DNA of 64,000 nt from Opitutaceae bacterium (GCA_019455245.1 JACFMR010000006.1:62001-126000), one strand, 5' to 3'. Shown: positions 1-7,277, counted from the stretch's first letter. Notes: a model not told the origin generated them from the sequence alone. Translations and numbers: made by a program.

Positions 1-593
1 GCGATGAGGTCGGCCGCGTCGAGTTGATGCCCTGCGGCCGAGTGGTGCACGGTCACGTCGGCTCCGCCGGTCCGCAGCAACGCGGCCAAACCCTCCGGAT
101 GGGACGACGGCACGAGCGGATCCGCCGTGCCGCTGGCGATCAACACGCGGCGGCCGGTCAGCGAATCGGCGGCGGCCGGCCGATCCAAAACGACCATGGG
201 GCGCAGCAGGACGGCGCCGGCCAAAATTTCCGGCCGCAGCTGCAGCAGCGTGGCGGCGATGTTGGCGCCGTTGGAGTATCCGAGAGCGATAAGCCGGCGC
301 GGATCGAGGCCGTGCTGCGCGCAGGCGGCGATGACAAAGTCGGCCAGATCGTGGGTGCGCCGGGTGACTTCTTCGGGATCGAACACGCCCTCGGCGAGCC
401 GCGCAAAAAAGCGGTTGGCCCCGCGCTCGGACACACGGCCGCGTGGACTGAGGATGGCGGCACCGGGCGCAAGCCGTTGCGCCAGCGGCACGAGATCGTG
501 CTCGGTGCCGCCGGTGCCATGCAGCAGCAGCAGCGGCGGAGCGCCGTTGGTGGTGGCGGGTGCGAAGTGATGGATGTGGGAGAGTCCATTCAT
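1..593 (-). CDS. alpha/beta hydrolase (carboxylesterase/MhqD type), 3' end cut by window edge
   Basis: Cytoplasmic serine hydrolase of the phospholipase/carboxylesterase-like family. Reading the minus strand from an ATG at 593 gives an open frame to the window edge (about 197 residues). It shows an HGTGG oxyanion-hole motif near residues 25-29, the nucleophile elbow GYSNG with Ser107, Asp158 in SGTADPL, and His189 in AGHQL, so the whole catalytic triad is present and only a few C-terminal residues are missing. An in-frame ATG three codons upstream (602) is an alternative start. It is the last gene of a MarR-DoxX-dioxygenase-hydrolase cluster, the same gene set as Bacillus mhqR/mhqP/mhqO/mhqD, which suggests a role in handling quinone-like compounds. 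The substrate is not known. Confidence 0.85.
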   Translation of the reverse strand, partial: MNGLSHIHHFAPATTNGAPPLLLLHGTGGTEHDLVPLAQRLAPGAAILSPRGRVSERGANRFFARLAEGVFDPEEVTRRTHDLADFVIAACAQHGLDPRRLIALGYSNGANIAATLLQLRPEILAGAVLLRPMVVLDRPAAADSLTGRRVLIASGTADPLVPSSHPEGLAALLRTGGADVTVHHSAAGHQLDAADLI

Positions 594-620
594 GGCCAAC
601 ATATGCCCGGGGACATCGGG

Positions 621-701
621 TCGTTCTCGTAATCGTTCTCTTTATCATTCTCACCGGCTTTGCTGAAGGCTTTCGAGAACGAGATAGATAACGATAATGA
701 G
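621..701. repeat. intergenic degenerate hexamer repeat, imperfect inverted arms
   Basis: A pyrimidine-rich arm (626-652, built from TTCTCG/TTATCG-like hexamers) faces a purine-rich arm (675-701, GAGAACGAGATAG...). They match as an imperfect inverted repeat at about 20 of 27 positions around a 22-nt centre. It fills the gap between the dioxygenase and hydrolase genes. A related element lies at 8750-8841 between sucB and lpdA. It could act as an mRNA hairpin or be a scattered repeat. Confidence 0.6.
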
Positions 702-706
702 TGGGT

Positions 707-1636
707 TTAATTGAGCTTGGGCAGCGCGGCTTCGATCTGCTCGCGGTAGGGCTCCAACCGCGGCGGCAGACCCAGCTTGGTGCCGAGGCTTTCGACGGGT
801 TCGTCGATGGCGAAGCCGGGTTGGTCGGTGGCGATCTCGAACAGCACGCCGCCGGGTTCGCGGTAGTAGATGGATTTGAAATACGCGCGGTCGATGATCG
901 GGCTGACGTCGAGTCCGCTGGCGTCAATCTCGCGGTGGGCGACGAGTTGCGTGTCATCGTCCGCGGTGCTGAATGCGACGTGGTGAATCGTGCCCGCGCC
1001 GCTGAGTCCGCGCGGGAGATTGGGATCGGTGAGCAAGTCGACGTAGGTGCCAGGTCCGCCTTGGCCGACGGCATAGCGCGTGCGGTGACTTGCGGTGGCG
1101 ATTTCTCGATAACCCATCGTTGCGGTCAGCGTGCGGGCGGTTGCGGACGCATCGGTCAGGCCGAGCGTACTGCTGTGAAAACCGCGGATGGCGTGTTCGC
1201 GCGGCACATCGGTGGACGGAGCTGGTTCGCGCGGATCGGGTTCGGCGGTCGCGACGAGTTCAAGCCGCAGACCGTCGGGATCGAAGAGCGTCAGGACCTT
1301 GTCGCCGAAACGCTCCGCGACCGGCTCAGTGGCAATGTCGAGGTCATTGAGGCGCTTGATCCAATACTCCAGTGCGGTGGCTGGAATCGAATAGCCCGTG
1401 GCCCACGCCTGGCCCGTGCCGGGACGTCCGCGGCGCATGCCGATCCAAGGAAAGAAGGTCAGAATCGTGCCCGGGGAACCGGCGTAATCGCCGTAGTAGA
1501 GATGATAGGTGCCGGGATCGTCCTGATTGACTGACTTCTTGACGAAGCGCAGACCGAGTACGCGGGTGTAGAACTCGAAGTTCTTCCGCGGGTCGGAAGC
1601 AATCGCGGTGATGTGGTGCAGTCCGTTGATATCCAT
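707..1636 (-). CDS. VOC-family ring-cleaving dioxygenase (MhqO-like)
   Basis: Two-domain vicinal-oxygen-chelate protein of 309 residues, predicted to open aromatic rings or detoxify hydroquinones in the cytoplasm. The start is the ATG at 1636, giving MDINGLHHITAIA. The frame is open to a GTG at 1657, but the ATG directly precedes the conserved LHHITA motif. Likely metal ligands are His7/8 in domain 1, His218/219 in IHHVAF and Glu267 in GGVLFEIA. Length and motifs fit the ring-cleaving dioxygenase (glyoxalase-like) family represented by B. subtilis MhqO/MhqA. It sits 46 bp after the DoxX gene, and an inverted repeat occupies that gap. The exact substrate cannot be told from sequence. Confidence 0.88.
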   Translation of the reverse strand: MDINGLHHITAIASDPRKNFEFYTRVLGLRFVKKSVNQDDPGTYHLYYGDYAGSPGTILTFFPWIGMRRGRPGTGQAWATGYSIPATALEYWIKRLNDLDIATEPVAERFGDKVLTLFDPDGLRLELVATAEPDPREPAPSTDVPREHAIRGFHSSTLGLTDASATARTLTATMGYREIATASHRTRYAVGQGGPGTYVDLLTDPNLPRGLSGAGTIHHVAFSTADDDTQLVAHREIDASGLDVSPIIDRAYFKSIYYREPGGVLFEIATDQPGFAIDEPVESLGTKLGLPPRLEPYREQIEAALPKLN

Positions 1637-1650
1637 TAGAATAAGGATAT

Positions 1651-1671
1651 ATGTCACTTAATGGGTGACAT
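1651..1671. promoter_or_regulatory. inverted repeat ATGTCAC-N7-GTGACAT before the dioxygenase gene
   Basis: Perfect 7-bp arms (1651-1657 and 1665-1671) with a 7-nt spacer lie between the DoxX stop and the dioxygenase start. The symmetry suits a dimeric regulator, but a hairpin in the mRNA is equally possible. A related TGTCAC/GTGACA palindrome is at 4274-4294. Confidence 0.4.
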
Positions 1672-1682
1672 CGAGGCGGAGG

Positions 1683-2126
1683 TTACGAGTTCTGGCGGGT
1701 CAAGCGGGTGTCGAGGGAGAGGGCGCCACCGCCGCTGATGAGCAGGGCGAGGGCGGCCGCGAGGAGCGTGAGAGGGAACTCCATGCCGGCCGGGGCAAAG
1801 AAGGCGCTGCTGTGCACGGTCACGATGGCAACGGCCATGGTGATGGCGACGGTCAACGCGGCGAAACGCGTGGCGAGGCCGAGAATCAGCAGGAGGCCGC
1901 CGAAGAATTCGCCGCCGCCGGCCAGCGCGGCCCAGAAGATGCCGGGAGTCAGCCCGAGTTGTTCGCCGAAGAATCCGGCGGTGCCTTGGAGCCCGTAGCC
2001 GCCGAACCAGCCGAAGAGCTTTTGGGCGCCATGGGCGGTCATAACGAGGCCGACCACGAGCCGCAGGGCCAAGGGGGCCCAGTTGCGGGCGTCGGTGCGC
2101 AGGATTTTTGAGATCAGGTTATTCAT
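1683..2126 (-). CDS. DoxX-family membrane protein (MhqP-like)
   Basis: A 147-residue integral membrane protein with four hydrophobic segments (about residues 18-36, 55-80, 85-103 and 113-136), the layout of the DoxX/MhqP family. The family signature LRLVVGLVMTAHGAQKLFGWFGG is near residues 22-44 (G-x-x-K-L-F-G motif). DoxX proteins are thought to take part in quinone or thiol redox chemistry at the inner membrane; the biochemical role of MhqP-type members is unsettled. It lies between the MarR regulator (60 bp upstream) and the dioxygenase, so co-transcription is likely. Confidence 0.88.
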   Translation of the reverse strand: MNNLISKILRTDARNWAPLALRLVVGLVMTAHGAQKLFGWFGGYGLQGTAGFFGEQLGLTPGIFWAALAGGGEFFGGLLLILGLATRFAALTVAITMAVAIVTVHSSAFFAPAGMEFPLTLLAAALALLISGGGALSLDTRLTRQNS

Positions 2127-2136
2127 GGGTGTATAC

Positions 2137-2151
2137 GATTTGATGTTGAAC
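2137..2151 (-). promoter_or_regulatory. degenerate MarR operator-like site before the DoxX gene
   Basis: Read on the minus strand as GTTCAACATCAAATC, this resembles the two CTTCGAT(A/G)TCAAAATA repeats upstream of the MarR gene. It lies 11-25 bp upstream of the DoxX start. Assignment rests only on similarity to those repeats. Confidence 0.35.
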
Positions 2152-2186
2152 TATTGTGGGTGAGTGAAAATGGGAGCGGGGTGAAT

Positions 2187-2642
2187 TCAGTTGGGCGCAG
2201 ACAGGCCGAGGCCGAGTTTCTTGCACAGCCAGCCGAGGGTGAATTGCTCGGCGGAGGTGAGGGCGCCGAATTCTTGGGTGATGGCGGCGGCGACCTTGGG
2301 AAAGAGGTCGGTGATAAACGCGCGGCCGGAATCGGTCAGGCTCACCGTGACAAACCGGCGGTCCTGCTCATCGCGTTGGCGCGTGATCCAGCCGGATTTT
2401 TCCAAGTTGGAGACAACCATGGTGATATTGCCGCCGCTCATGAGCAGCTTGGTCGCCAGTTCGGACTGGCACAGGGGGCCGCGATGGAGCAGGGTTTCCA
2501 AGGCGCCAAACTGGGAGATGGTCAGGCCGGCGGGCAGAACGGCGTGGACGCGGGCCGTCACGCTGTCGGCGGCGCGCATGAGCTTGATGTAAGCGTTGAG
2601 CGCGTCGGTCTCGGCCTTGGTGCCTTGGTAATGGGTTCCCAT
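2187..2642 (-). CDS. MarR-family transcriptional regulator (MhqR-like)
   Basis: A 151-residue winged-helix regulator. The wHTH spans about residues 40-115: TISQFGALETL leads into the recognition region GGNITMVVSNLEKSGWITR, and the wing carries the family DEQDRR..V.LT.SG motif (residues 95-110). N- and C-terminal helices would form the dimer interface. It is the first gene of a same-strand cluster with DoxX, VOC dioxygenase and hydrolase genes, and two near-identical repeats lie directly upstream of its start, so autoregulation and control of the cluster are likely. MhqR-type MarR proteins respond to quinones or hydroquinones; the inducer here is inferred from neighbours only. Confidence 0.9.
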   Translation of the reverse strand: MGTHYQGTKAETDALNAYIKLMRAADSVTARVHAVLPAGLTISQFGALETLLHRGPLCQSELATKLLMSGGNITMVVSNLEKSGWITRQRDEQDRRFVTVSLTDSGRAFITDLFPKVAAAITQEFGALTSAEQFTLGWLCKKLGLGLSAPN

Positions 2643-2646
2643 GATG

Positions 2647-2685
2647 CTTCGATATCAAAATAATAATTACTTCGATGTCAAAATA
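2647..2685 (-). promoter_or_regulatory. paired direct-repeat operator upstream of the MarR gene
   Basis: Two 16-bp copies, CTTCGATATCAAAATA (2647-2662) and CTTCGATGTCAAAATA (2670-2685), differ at one base and are spaced 23 bp start to start, about two helical turns. Each has a near-palindromic core centred on GATATC, as expected for a dimeric MarR protein. The repeats begin 5 bp upstream of the MarR start codon. Confidence 0.65.
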
Positions 2686-2719
2686 TTTTTTGAGCTACTC
2701 ATCTTCCGATGAAGCTGAC

Positions 2720-3160
2720 TCAGATCTGGGTGAGTTCCATCCGGCGCTCAACGCCCTCACCGACTGGCCCACAGTCTTGCCAACCCAGTTTGGAATATAG
2801 GTGAAAAGCTCTGCTGGGCGCGACGCCTGTAACAAGCCAAAGCTTGGTCCAACCTTCGCTCCACAGCCAGTCCTGCACGAGTTGCATCAGATGGCGTCCG
2901 ACGCCCTTGCCTTCATGCTCTGACAGCACGGCGATAACCCAAAGCTCTCCATTGCTGCGATTGCCTATGGCAAAACCGACTGTGTTTCCGTCCACTTCAC
3001 ACACCCAGCCGCGATGAGTGGTGGCGAGCATTTGGGTGACAGACGCCTCAGTAATGCCGGAGGAGATCAGGGCCTCCATCGGGAATGGATTCTCCTTTGC
3101 GGCAGTTCGGATACGGAAAGTATCCGGCAAATCGGCGGGGGTCATTTCGCGGAAGTTCAT
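2720..3160 (-). CDS. GNAT-family N-acetyltransferase
   Basis: A 146-residue single-domain GNAT enzyme that would transfer an acetyl group from acetyl-CoA to an unknown small molecule or protein. The start is ATG 3160 (MNFREMTPADLPDTFRIR), the usual family opening strand; longer reading upstream is low-complexity and not protein-like. The acetyl-CoA loop is SEHEGKGVGRHLM near residues 80-92, preceded by the core strand GELWVIAVL, and the C-terminal LYSKLGWQDCG matches motif B. It follows rpiB on the same strand with about 77 bp between. No substrate can be inferred. Confidence 0.85.
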   Translation of the reverse strand: MNFREMTPADLPDTFRIRTAAKENPFPMEALISSGITEASVTQMLATTHRGWVCEVDGNTVGFAIGNRSNGELWVIAVLSEHEGKGVGRHLMQLVQDWLWSEGWTKLWLVTGVAPSRAFHLYSKLGWQDCGPVGEGVERRMELTQI

Positions 3161-3210
3161 GTTTGGGGCAACGGCGAAAAGGAAGGGTGTCGTAAGAGGT
3201 GATGGCAGAA

Positions 3211-3227
3211 GCGGGCGGGCCGCCCGC
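3211..3227. repeat. GC palindrome between rpiB and the acetyltransferase gene
   Basis: A 17-bp perfect palindrome, GCGGGCGG-G-CCGCCCGC, lies just past the rpiB stop on the minus strand. It could form a hairpin in the rpiB mRNA but has no T-run, so it is more likely a dispersed GC repeat than an intrinsic terminator. Confidence 0.4.
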
Positions 3228-3237
3228 GCTCCCGGGG

Positions 3238-3681
3238 TTACGCCAGGGTGTCGAGTTTTTCGATGCGGGGCACGTGGCGGCCGCCTTCGAATTCGGTGGC
3301 GAGCCAGACGCGGACGATGTGGAGGGCCTCGTCGAGGGTGATGGTGCGTTCGCCGAGCGAGAGACAGTTGGCGTCGTTGTGCGAGCGGTTCCAGATGGCG
3401 ACCTGTTCGTTCCAGCAAACGCCGCAGCGCACGCCCTTGACGCGGTTAGCGGCCATGGCCTCGCCGTTGCCGGAGCCGCCAAGCACGATGCCGCGTTGAT
3501 ATTCACCGGCGGCGACCGCCCGGGCGACCGGGAAACAGAAGTCGGGGAAATCGCAGCGCTCCGGGGAGTGCGTGCCGAAGTCGCGCACGGTGTGGCCCTC
3601 GGCGAGGAGCATGGCCTTGATGGCTTCCTTGTAGTTGTAACCGGCGTGGTCGGAACCGATGGCAATGGAGTAAGTCTGCAT
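3238..3681 (-). CDS. rpiB: ribose-5-phosphate isomerase B
   Basis: Interconverts ribose-5-phosphate and ribulose-5-phosphate in the pentose phosphate pathway (cytoplasmic). The start at 3681 gives MQTYSIAIGSDHAGYNYKE, placing the SDHAG motif at residues 10-14 as in RpiB/LacAB proteins; total 147 residues, the usual length. The active-site loop is GGSGNGEAMAANRVKGVRC: the catalytic cysteine of E. coli RpiB is absent and a glutamate follows GSGNG, the pattern of mycobacterial RpiB, which uses that Glu as base. The NDAN motif (HNDANCLSLG) is intact. It is followed on the same strand by the GNAT gene. Confidence 0.92.
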   Translation of the reverse strand: MQTYSIAIGSDHAGYNYKEAIKAMLLAEGHTVRDFGTHSPERCDFPDFCFPVARAVAAGEYQRGIVLGGSGNGEAMAANRVKGVRCGVCWNEQVAIWNRSHNDANCLSLGERTITLDEALHIVRVWLATEFEGGRHVPRIEKLDTLA

Positions 3682-3758
3682 GGAGGAGTAAAGCGGTTCG
3701 GAGTTTGCACGCACGCTGCACCCCGGCCAGATTATTTCCCTTCAACCCCGGATTACCC

Positions 3759-4175
3759 ATGAAACTGATTCCTGTCCTGCTGTGTGTCGGTTTGACCGGC
3801 CTGTTGGTCGGTTGTGCATCGGTGGATTCGCGCATCCGGAAGGGCCAGGTGGATTTCGACCGTTGGCCGGCGGAGGTGCAGGCGGCGATCCGGGCGGAGC
3901 GGGTGGAGGTGGGTTTCACCCCGGAGCAGGTGGAAATGGCGTTGGGGCGTCCGTCGCGGGTTTACACGCGAACCACGGCGGCCGGCGAGGAAGAGATTTG
4001 GGCCTACTACGAGCGCAAGCCGGGGTTTTCGTTTGGCATGGCGGTGGGGTCGGGCGGCTACCAGAGCACGGCCGGCGGGGTGACTTACGACCGGCGCTAC
4101 GACAGTCTGGATGATGCGACGCGGATCGTGTTCAAGGACGGTCGGGTGACGTCGGTCGAGTTGCGCAAAACCTGA
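3759..4175 (+). CDS. small lipoprotein, SmpA/BamE-like
   Basis: A 138-residue predicted lipoprotein. The start at ATG 3759 gives a signal sequence MKLIPVLLCVGLTGLLVG followed by the lipobox LVGC with Cys19. The mature part contains F-T-P-E-Q-V-x-x-A-L-G-x-P (near residues 63-75) followed by a short beta-rich segment ending DATRIVFKDGRVTSVEL. This is the characteristic turn-and-strand pattern of SmpA/OmlA/BamE-type lipoproteins. An outer-membrane-facing role is inferred; there is no linked bam gene. It is transcribed divergently from rpiB with 77 bp between the starts. Confidence 0.75.
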   Translation: MKLIPVLLCVGLTGLLVGCASVDSRIRKGQVDFDRWPAEVQAAIRAERVEVGFTPEQVEMALGRPSRVYTRTTAAGEEEIWAYYERKPGFSFGMAVGSGGYQSTAGGVTYDRRYDSLDDATRIVFKDGRVTSVELRKT

Positions 4176-4256
4176 ATGCCGGCGCGCGCAGGCGGAGGTA
4201 ACGGCAGAGACCGGGTTGCATGGCTGCAGCAACGGTGAACTCGAACCCAGACGTCG

Positions 4257-4294
4257 GTGACACGAATGGAAAAGTGTCACGTATTACGTGACAC
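4257..4294. repeat. GTGACAC/GTGTCAC palindromes in a convergent gap
   Basis: A perfect palindrome with 9-bp arms GTGTCACGT and ACGTGACAC around ATT lies at 4274-4294. A further GTGACAC at 4257-4263 makes a second inverted pair with the left arm. It sits between the converging lipoprotein and HAD genes. No T-run follows, so it may be a factor-binding site, a bidirectional hairpin or a dispersed repeat. Confidence 0.5.
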
Positions 4295-4338
4295 TGGATT
4301 GGGAGGCGCGCGGGATGAAAGACGCGTTTCGGGGTGGA

Positions 4339-5034
4339 TCAGGGTTGCAGGCCGAGGGTGCGGAGGAGGGCGGCGGGGTTGCTGAAATCCTGAAAGGCGG
4401 CGGTGGGGTGATGGCTTTGCAATTCGGCGAGTGAATGGTGGCCGGTGGCGACGGCGATGGTCTGCGCACCGATGACCTTGCCGCATTCGATATCGTGCGG
4501 GGTGTCGCCGATGATGAAGGTGTTTTCCGGCGAGAAGGTGACGCCGTGACGGGCGCCGGCGCGCCGCAGCGCGTGCGGACCGAGGTCGTTGCGGCGGGGG
4601 CTGTCGTCGGCGAAGGCGCCGAATTCGAAATAGTGCCAGACCTGATAATGCGTGAGCTTGAACTCGGCACCGCGCTGCATGTTGCCGGTGAGCAGGCCTT
4701 GGGCGACCTGCGGGTGGTGATGCAAGGTTTCAAGCAGGTCGAGGATGCCGGGCAGGATCTGGCCCTGGGATCCGGCGGCGAGTTCCTGCGGCAGGACCGA
4801 CAGGTAGGCCTCGAGGTAGGCCTGGATGTTTTCGGGGGTGGCGGGCAGACCGTTTTTTTGCAGCACCTCGCCGGTGATCCAGCTGTCGGTGCGGCCGGCC
4901 CAGTCGATTTTGCCCAGATCGCATTCGCGGTGGAAGCGCTCGCGAAAAGCGCGTTCCATGGCGCGAACGCCTGCGCCTTGCGAAACGATGAGGGTGCCGT
5001 CGATGTCCCAGAGAATCAGGGTCCTTTTGCTCAT
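4339..5034 (-). CDS. HAD-superfamily hydrolase (phosphoglycolate-phosphatase-like)
   Basis: A 231-residue haloacid-dehalogenase-fold phosphatase with an alpha-helical cap. The start at 5034 (MSKRTLILWDIDGTL) puts the nucleophile motif DIDGT at residues 10-14. Motif II is LLTGN near residue 120 and motif IV is FIIGDTPHDIECG near residue 180. The cap between motifs I and II fits subfamily IA phosphatases such as Gph. Physiological substrate unknown. It converges with the lipoprotein gene across the palindrome at 4274 and is divergent from the PhyH gene (110 bp between starts). Confidence 0.85.
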   Translation of the reverse strand: MSKRTLILWDIDGTLIVSQGAGVRAMERAFRERFHRECDLGKIDWAGRTDSWITGEVLQKNGLPATPENIQAYLEAYLSVLPQELAAGSQGQILPGILDLLETLHHHPQVAQGLLTGNMQRGAEFKLTHYQVWHYFEFGAFADDSPRRNDLGPHALRRAGARHGVTFSPENTFIIGDTPHDIECGKVIGAQTIAVATGHHSLAELQSHHPTAAFQDFSNPAALLRTLGLQP

Positions 5035-5144
5035 CCCGGCAGATTGCGGCGGGGCGGACGATGGCGGCAAGCGCGCATTGCAGCCGGAATAATCACGCCG
5101 AATTGATTGGCCCGGCTTGGGGTGAAGACCTACAGCGGTGCGGC

Positions 5145-5981
5145 ATGCAAACCCCTGCTGTTTCGGTTACCCCTGATTATCATGCTGCGCCCAAGTTGGA
5201 GCCGACCCATGCGCTGACCGCCGCGCAGGTGGCGTTCTATCATGAGCACGGTTACGTGGCGATCGATGCGATCATGCCGGTGGAAGAGATCGCGGTGGTG
5301 CGGGCGATCTATGACCGGCTCTTCACGGAGGCCGAGGCCCGGTCGGACGCCGATTTTTACGACCTGAACGGCGCGCGCGAGGCCGGCAAAAAGGTCTCGA
5401 TCCCGCAGATTTTAAGCCCGGCCAAATACGCGCCGGAACTGCTGGCGACACAGCTGGTGGCGAACATCAAGGCCATCATGCGGCAGTTGCACGGCCCGGA
5501 CGCGAACATGATGGGCGACCATGCGATCAACAAGCCGCCGCACAATGCCGCAGCCACGCCATGGCATCAGGACGAGGCGTATTGGAATCCGGCGGTGGAG
5601 TATTCGAGCCTCAGTATCTGGGTGCCGCTGCAGCCGGCGACCAGGCAGAACGGCTGCATGCATTTCGTACCAGGCTCGCACCGGATCGAGATCGTGTCGC
5701 ACCGGCCGATCGGCGACAATCCGCTGACGCCGGGTTTGGAAGTGGAGCCGGGGGCGTTTGATTTCAGCTCTGCCATCGCATGCGAACTGCCCGCGGGTGG
5801 CGCCACGATCCACCACGGTCGCACGCTGCACTACACGCCGCCGAACAATTCCGAGGACTATCGCCGCGCCTACATCGCGATGGGCTCGGCCCTTGAGCGT
5901 CCGCGCGCGGTGCCGCGCAAGTTCCCCTGGCAGGAGCGGCAGCGCGCGGCGCGCGAAGCGGCGAAGGCGGCGAAAGCGTAG
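5145..5981 (+). CDS. phytanoyl-CoA dioxygenase (PhyH) family protein
   Basis: A 278-residue Fe(II)/2-oxoglutarate-dependent oxygenase that would hydroxylate an unknown small-molecule substrate. The start at 5145 gives MQTPAVSVTPDYHAAPK; the conserved N-terminal HGYVAIDAI follows near residue 37. The iron ligands are the H-x-D pair in TPWHQDEAYWNP (about residues 143-145) and the distal His in GGATIHHGRTLHYTPPN, with the 2-oxoglutarate-binding Arg in YRRAYIAM. The double-stranded beta-helix order is intact. Context does not identify the substrate. Confidence 0.85.
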   Translation: MQTPAVSVTPDYHAAPKLEPTHALTAAQVAFYHEHGYVAIDAIMPVEEIAVVRAIYDRLFTEAEARSDADFYDLNGAREAGKKVSIPQILSPAKYAPELLATQLVANIKAIMRQLHGPDANMMGDHAINKPPHNAAATPWHQDEAYWNPAVEYSSLSIWVPLQPATRQNGCMHFVPGSHRIEIVSHRPIGDNPLTPGLEVEPGAFDFSSAIACELPAGGATIHHGRTLHYTPPNNSEDYRRAYIAMGSALERPRAVPRKFPWQERQRAAREAAKAAKA

Positions 5982-6125
5982 CTTGGCGCATTTTCAGAAA
6001 AGTTGTGGCCACTGGGATACCACGTTGTCGCTGCGCTCCAACGCGGCTACACTTCAACATAAACCGCGTAGCGGGACCTGCCTTCGCCAAGCTTCGGCAC
6101 GGCAAGCCTGCGCGCCCTTGGGTGA

Positions 6126-6202
6126 TGTAGGGCGGGGCCTTCGAACCACGCCGAACACTGATTTTCGAATGTAATGGCGGGGATCGGAATCCCCGCCCTA
6201 CA
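6126..6202. repeat. 77-bp MITE-like intergenic element with 12-bp terminal inverted repeats
   Basis: TGTAGGGCGGGG (6126-6137) and its exact inverse CCCCGCCCTACA (6191-6202) bound 77 bp with no reading frame of its own. The right half folds into a GGCGGGGA/TCCCCGCC hairpin (6177-6198) positioned just past the stop of the DMT transporter gene, where it may also serve as that gene's 3' hairpin. The rest of the 223-bp gap (5982-6204) shows no gene. Confidence 0.6.
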
Positions 6203-6204
6203 AT

Positions 6205-7080
6205 TCATCGGCGGAAGGTCGGCAACATTGAGCCGCCCAAAATCAGGACGGCGCCGATCAGTTCGATGGCAGTGTAGTGTTCGCCAAACCATGCCACGCC
6301 ACCGACGGCCACGCCGAGCGGCACGAGCATTTGCAGCAGCGAACCTTGACCGACGGGCAGGTCGCGAAAGGCGCGCGTCATGCTCAATTGTCCGAACGCA
6401 GCGCACAGGCTGGCGCCGATGATGATCCACCATGAACCGGCGGGCAGGGAGTCGGTCATCACCCACGCGGGACCGCCGCAGAGCAGGAGACCGTAAACAC
6501 ATTGGGCGGCGAAGATGGTCGAGGTGTGTTCGGTGTGGTGCAGGCTGCGGATGAGCACGATCACGGTTGCGGACGCAAAGGCCGTGGCCAGCGCCAGCAG
6601 GTCGTAGATGCCCGGATGCAGGGCCGTGCTGAATACATGGGTGAGCATCGCCAGGCCGGTCAGCGTGGTGATGCAGCCCACGGCCAGCGGGACGGTGAAG
6701 CGCTCGCCCAAGACCCACACGGCGAGCAGACCGCCCCAGATCACGTAGGTATTGCCGATGAAGGTGGCGCGACCGGCACCGAGATGTTCGATGGTGATGT
6801 AGTAGGCCACGGTACCGAGGCCGCCAATGATGCCACGGGCGATCAGGCGTCGGTTGCGGAAGAGATGCAGGGGTTGAAACTCGCGGTGGTAGAGCGTGCT
6901 GATCACCAGCAGACCGGTCAGAAATCGCATGCAGACGAGGAACCACATGTTGGTGCCCTCGAGCGCGCCGAACGCACGGATGAGCAGGATGTTCGCGGTG
7001 AAGCCGGCGGTGGAGAGCACCATCAGCGCGAGGCCGCGGGCATGATGAGGATTGGCGGGAACGGGATGGGACTGGGTCAT
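6205..7080 (-). CDS. EamA/DMT-family transporter
   Basis: A 291-residue inner-membrane protein with ten hydrophobic segments in two internally repeated EamA halves; the second half begins near HPGIYDLLALATAFASATVIVLIRSL. The start at 7080 gives MTQSHPVPANPHHARGLALMVLSTAGF, so the first transmembrane helix begins near residue 18. Family members export metabolites or take up nucleotide sugars and amino acids; nothing here fixes the substrate. It lies downstream of lpdA on the same strand but is separated from it by an intrinsic terminator, so it has its own transcription unit. Confidence 0.87.
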   Translation of the reverse strand: MTQSHPVPANPHHARGLALMVLSTAGFTANILLIRAFGALEGTNMWFLVCMRFLTGLLVISTLYHREFQPLHLFRNRRLIARGIIGGLGTVAYYITIEHLGAGRATFIGNTYVIWGGLLAVWVLGERFTVPLAVGCITTLTGLAMLTHVFSTALHPGIYDLLALATAFASATVIVLIRSLHHTEHTSTIFAAQCVYGLLLCGGPAWVMTDSLPAGSWWIIIGASLCAAFGQLSMTRAFRDLPVGQGSLLQMLVPLGVAVGGVAWFGEHYTAIELIGAVLILGGSMLPTFRR

Positions 7081-7102
7081 GTGGGCTGGCACCGTCCGGC
7101 AC

Positions 7103-7131
7103 AAAAAAACCGCGCCGGGTGGGGCGCGGTT
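7103..7131 (-). terminator. intrinsic terminator after lpdA
   Basis: On the minus strand a 9-bp stem AACCGCGCC/GGCGCGGTT with a 6-nt loop is followed by a run of T. It lies 150 bp beyond the lpdA stop and closes the sucA-sucB-lpdA operon before the DMT transporter gene. The 146 bp between this hairpin and the lpdA stop show no gene. Confidence 0.85.
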
Positions 7132-7277
7132 GCGATGGGATCAACTGGTGACGATCTCCTCAGGCAACGCAGCGCCGGTGCACGTCAACGACGACGAGCC
7201 AGAGAGCGGCTTTGCGGGTGCGGAGGGAAAACGACATGGCGACGAGAGGTCCAGGAATTTGGATGGGACGCAAGTCC

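Noticed and set aside
2720-3418. An 86-residue N-terminal extension of the GNAT gene
   Set aside because: The extension is Arg/Pro-rich, overlaps rpiB in another frame and precedes the normal GNAT start motif at 3160.
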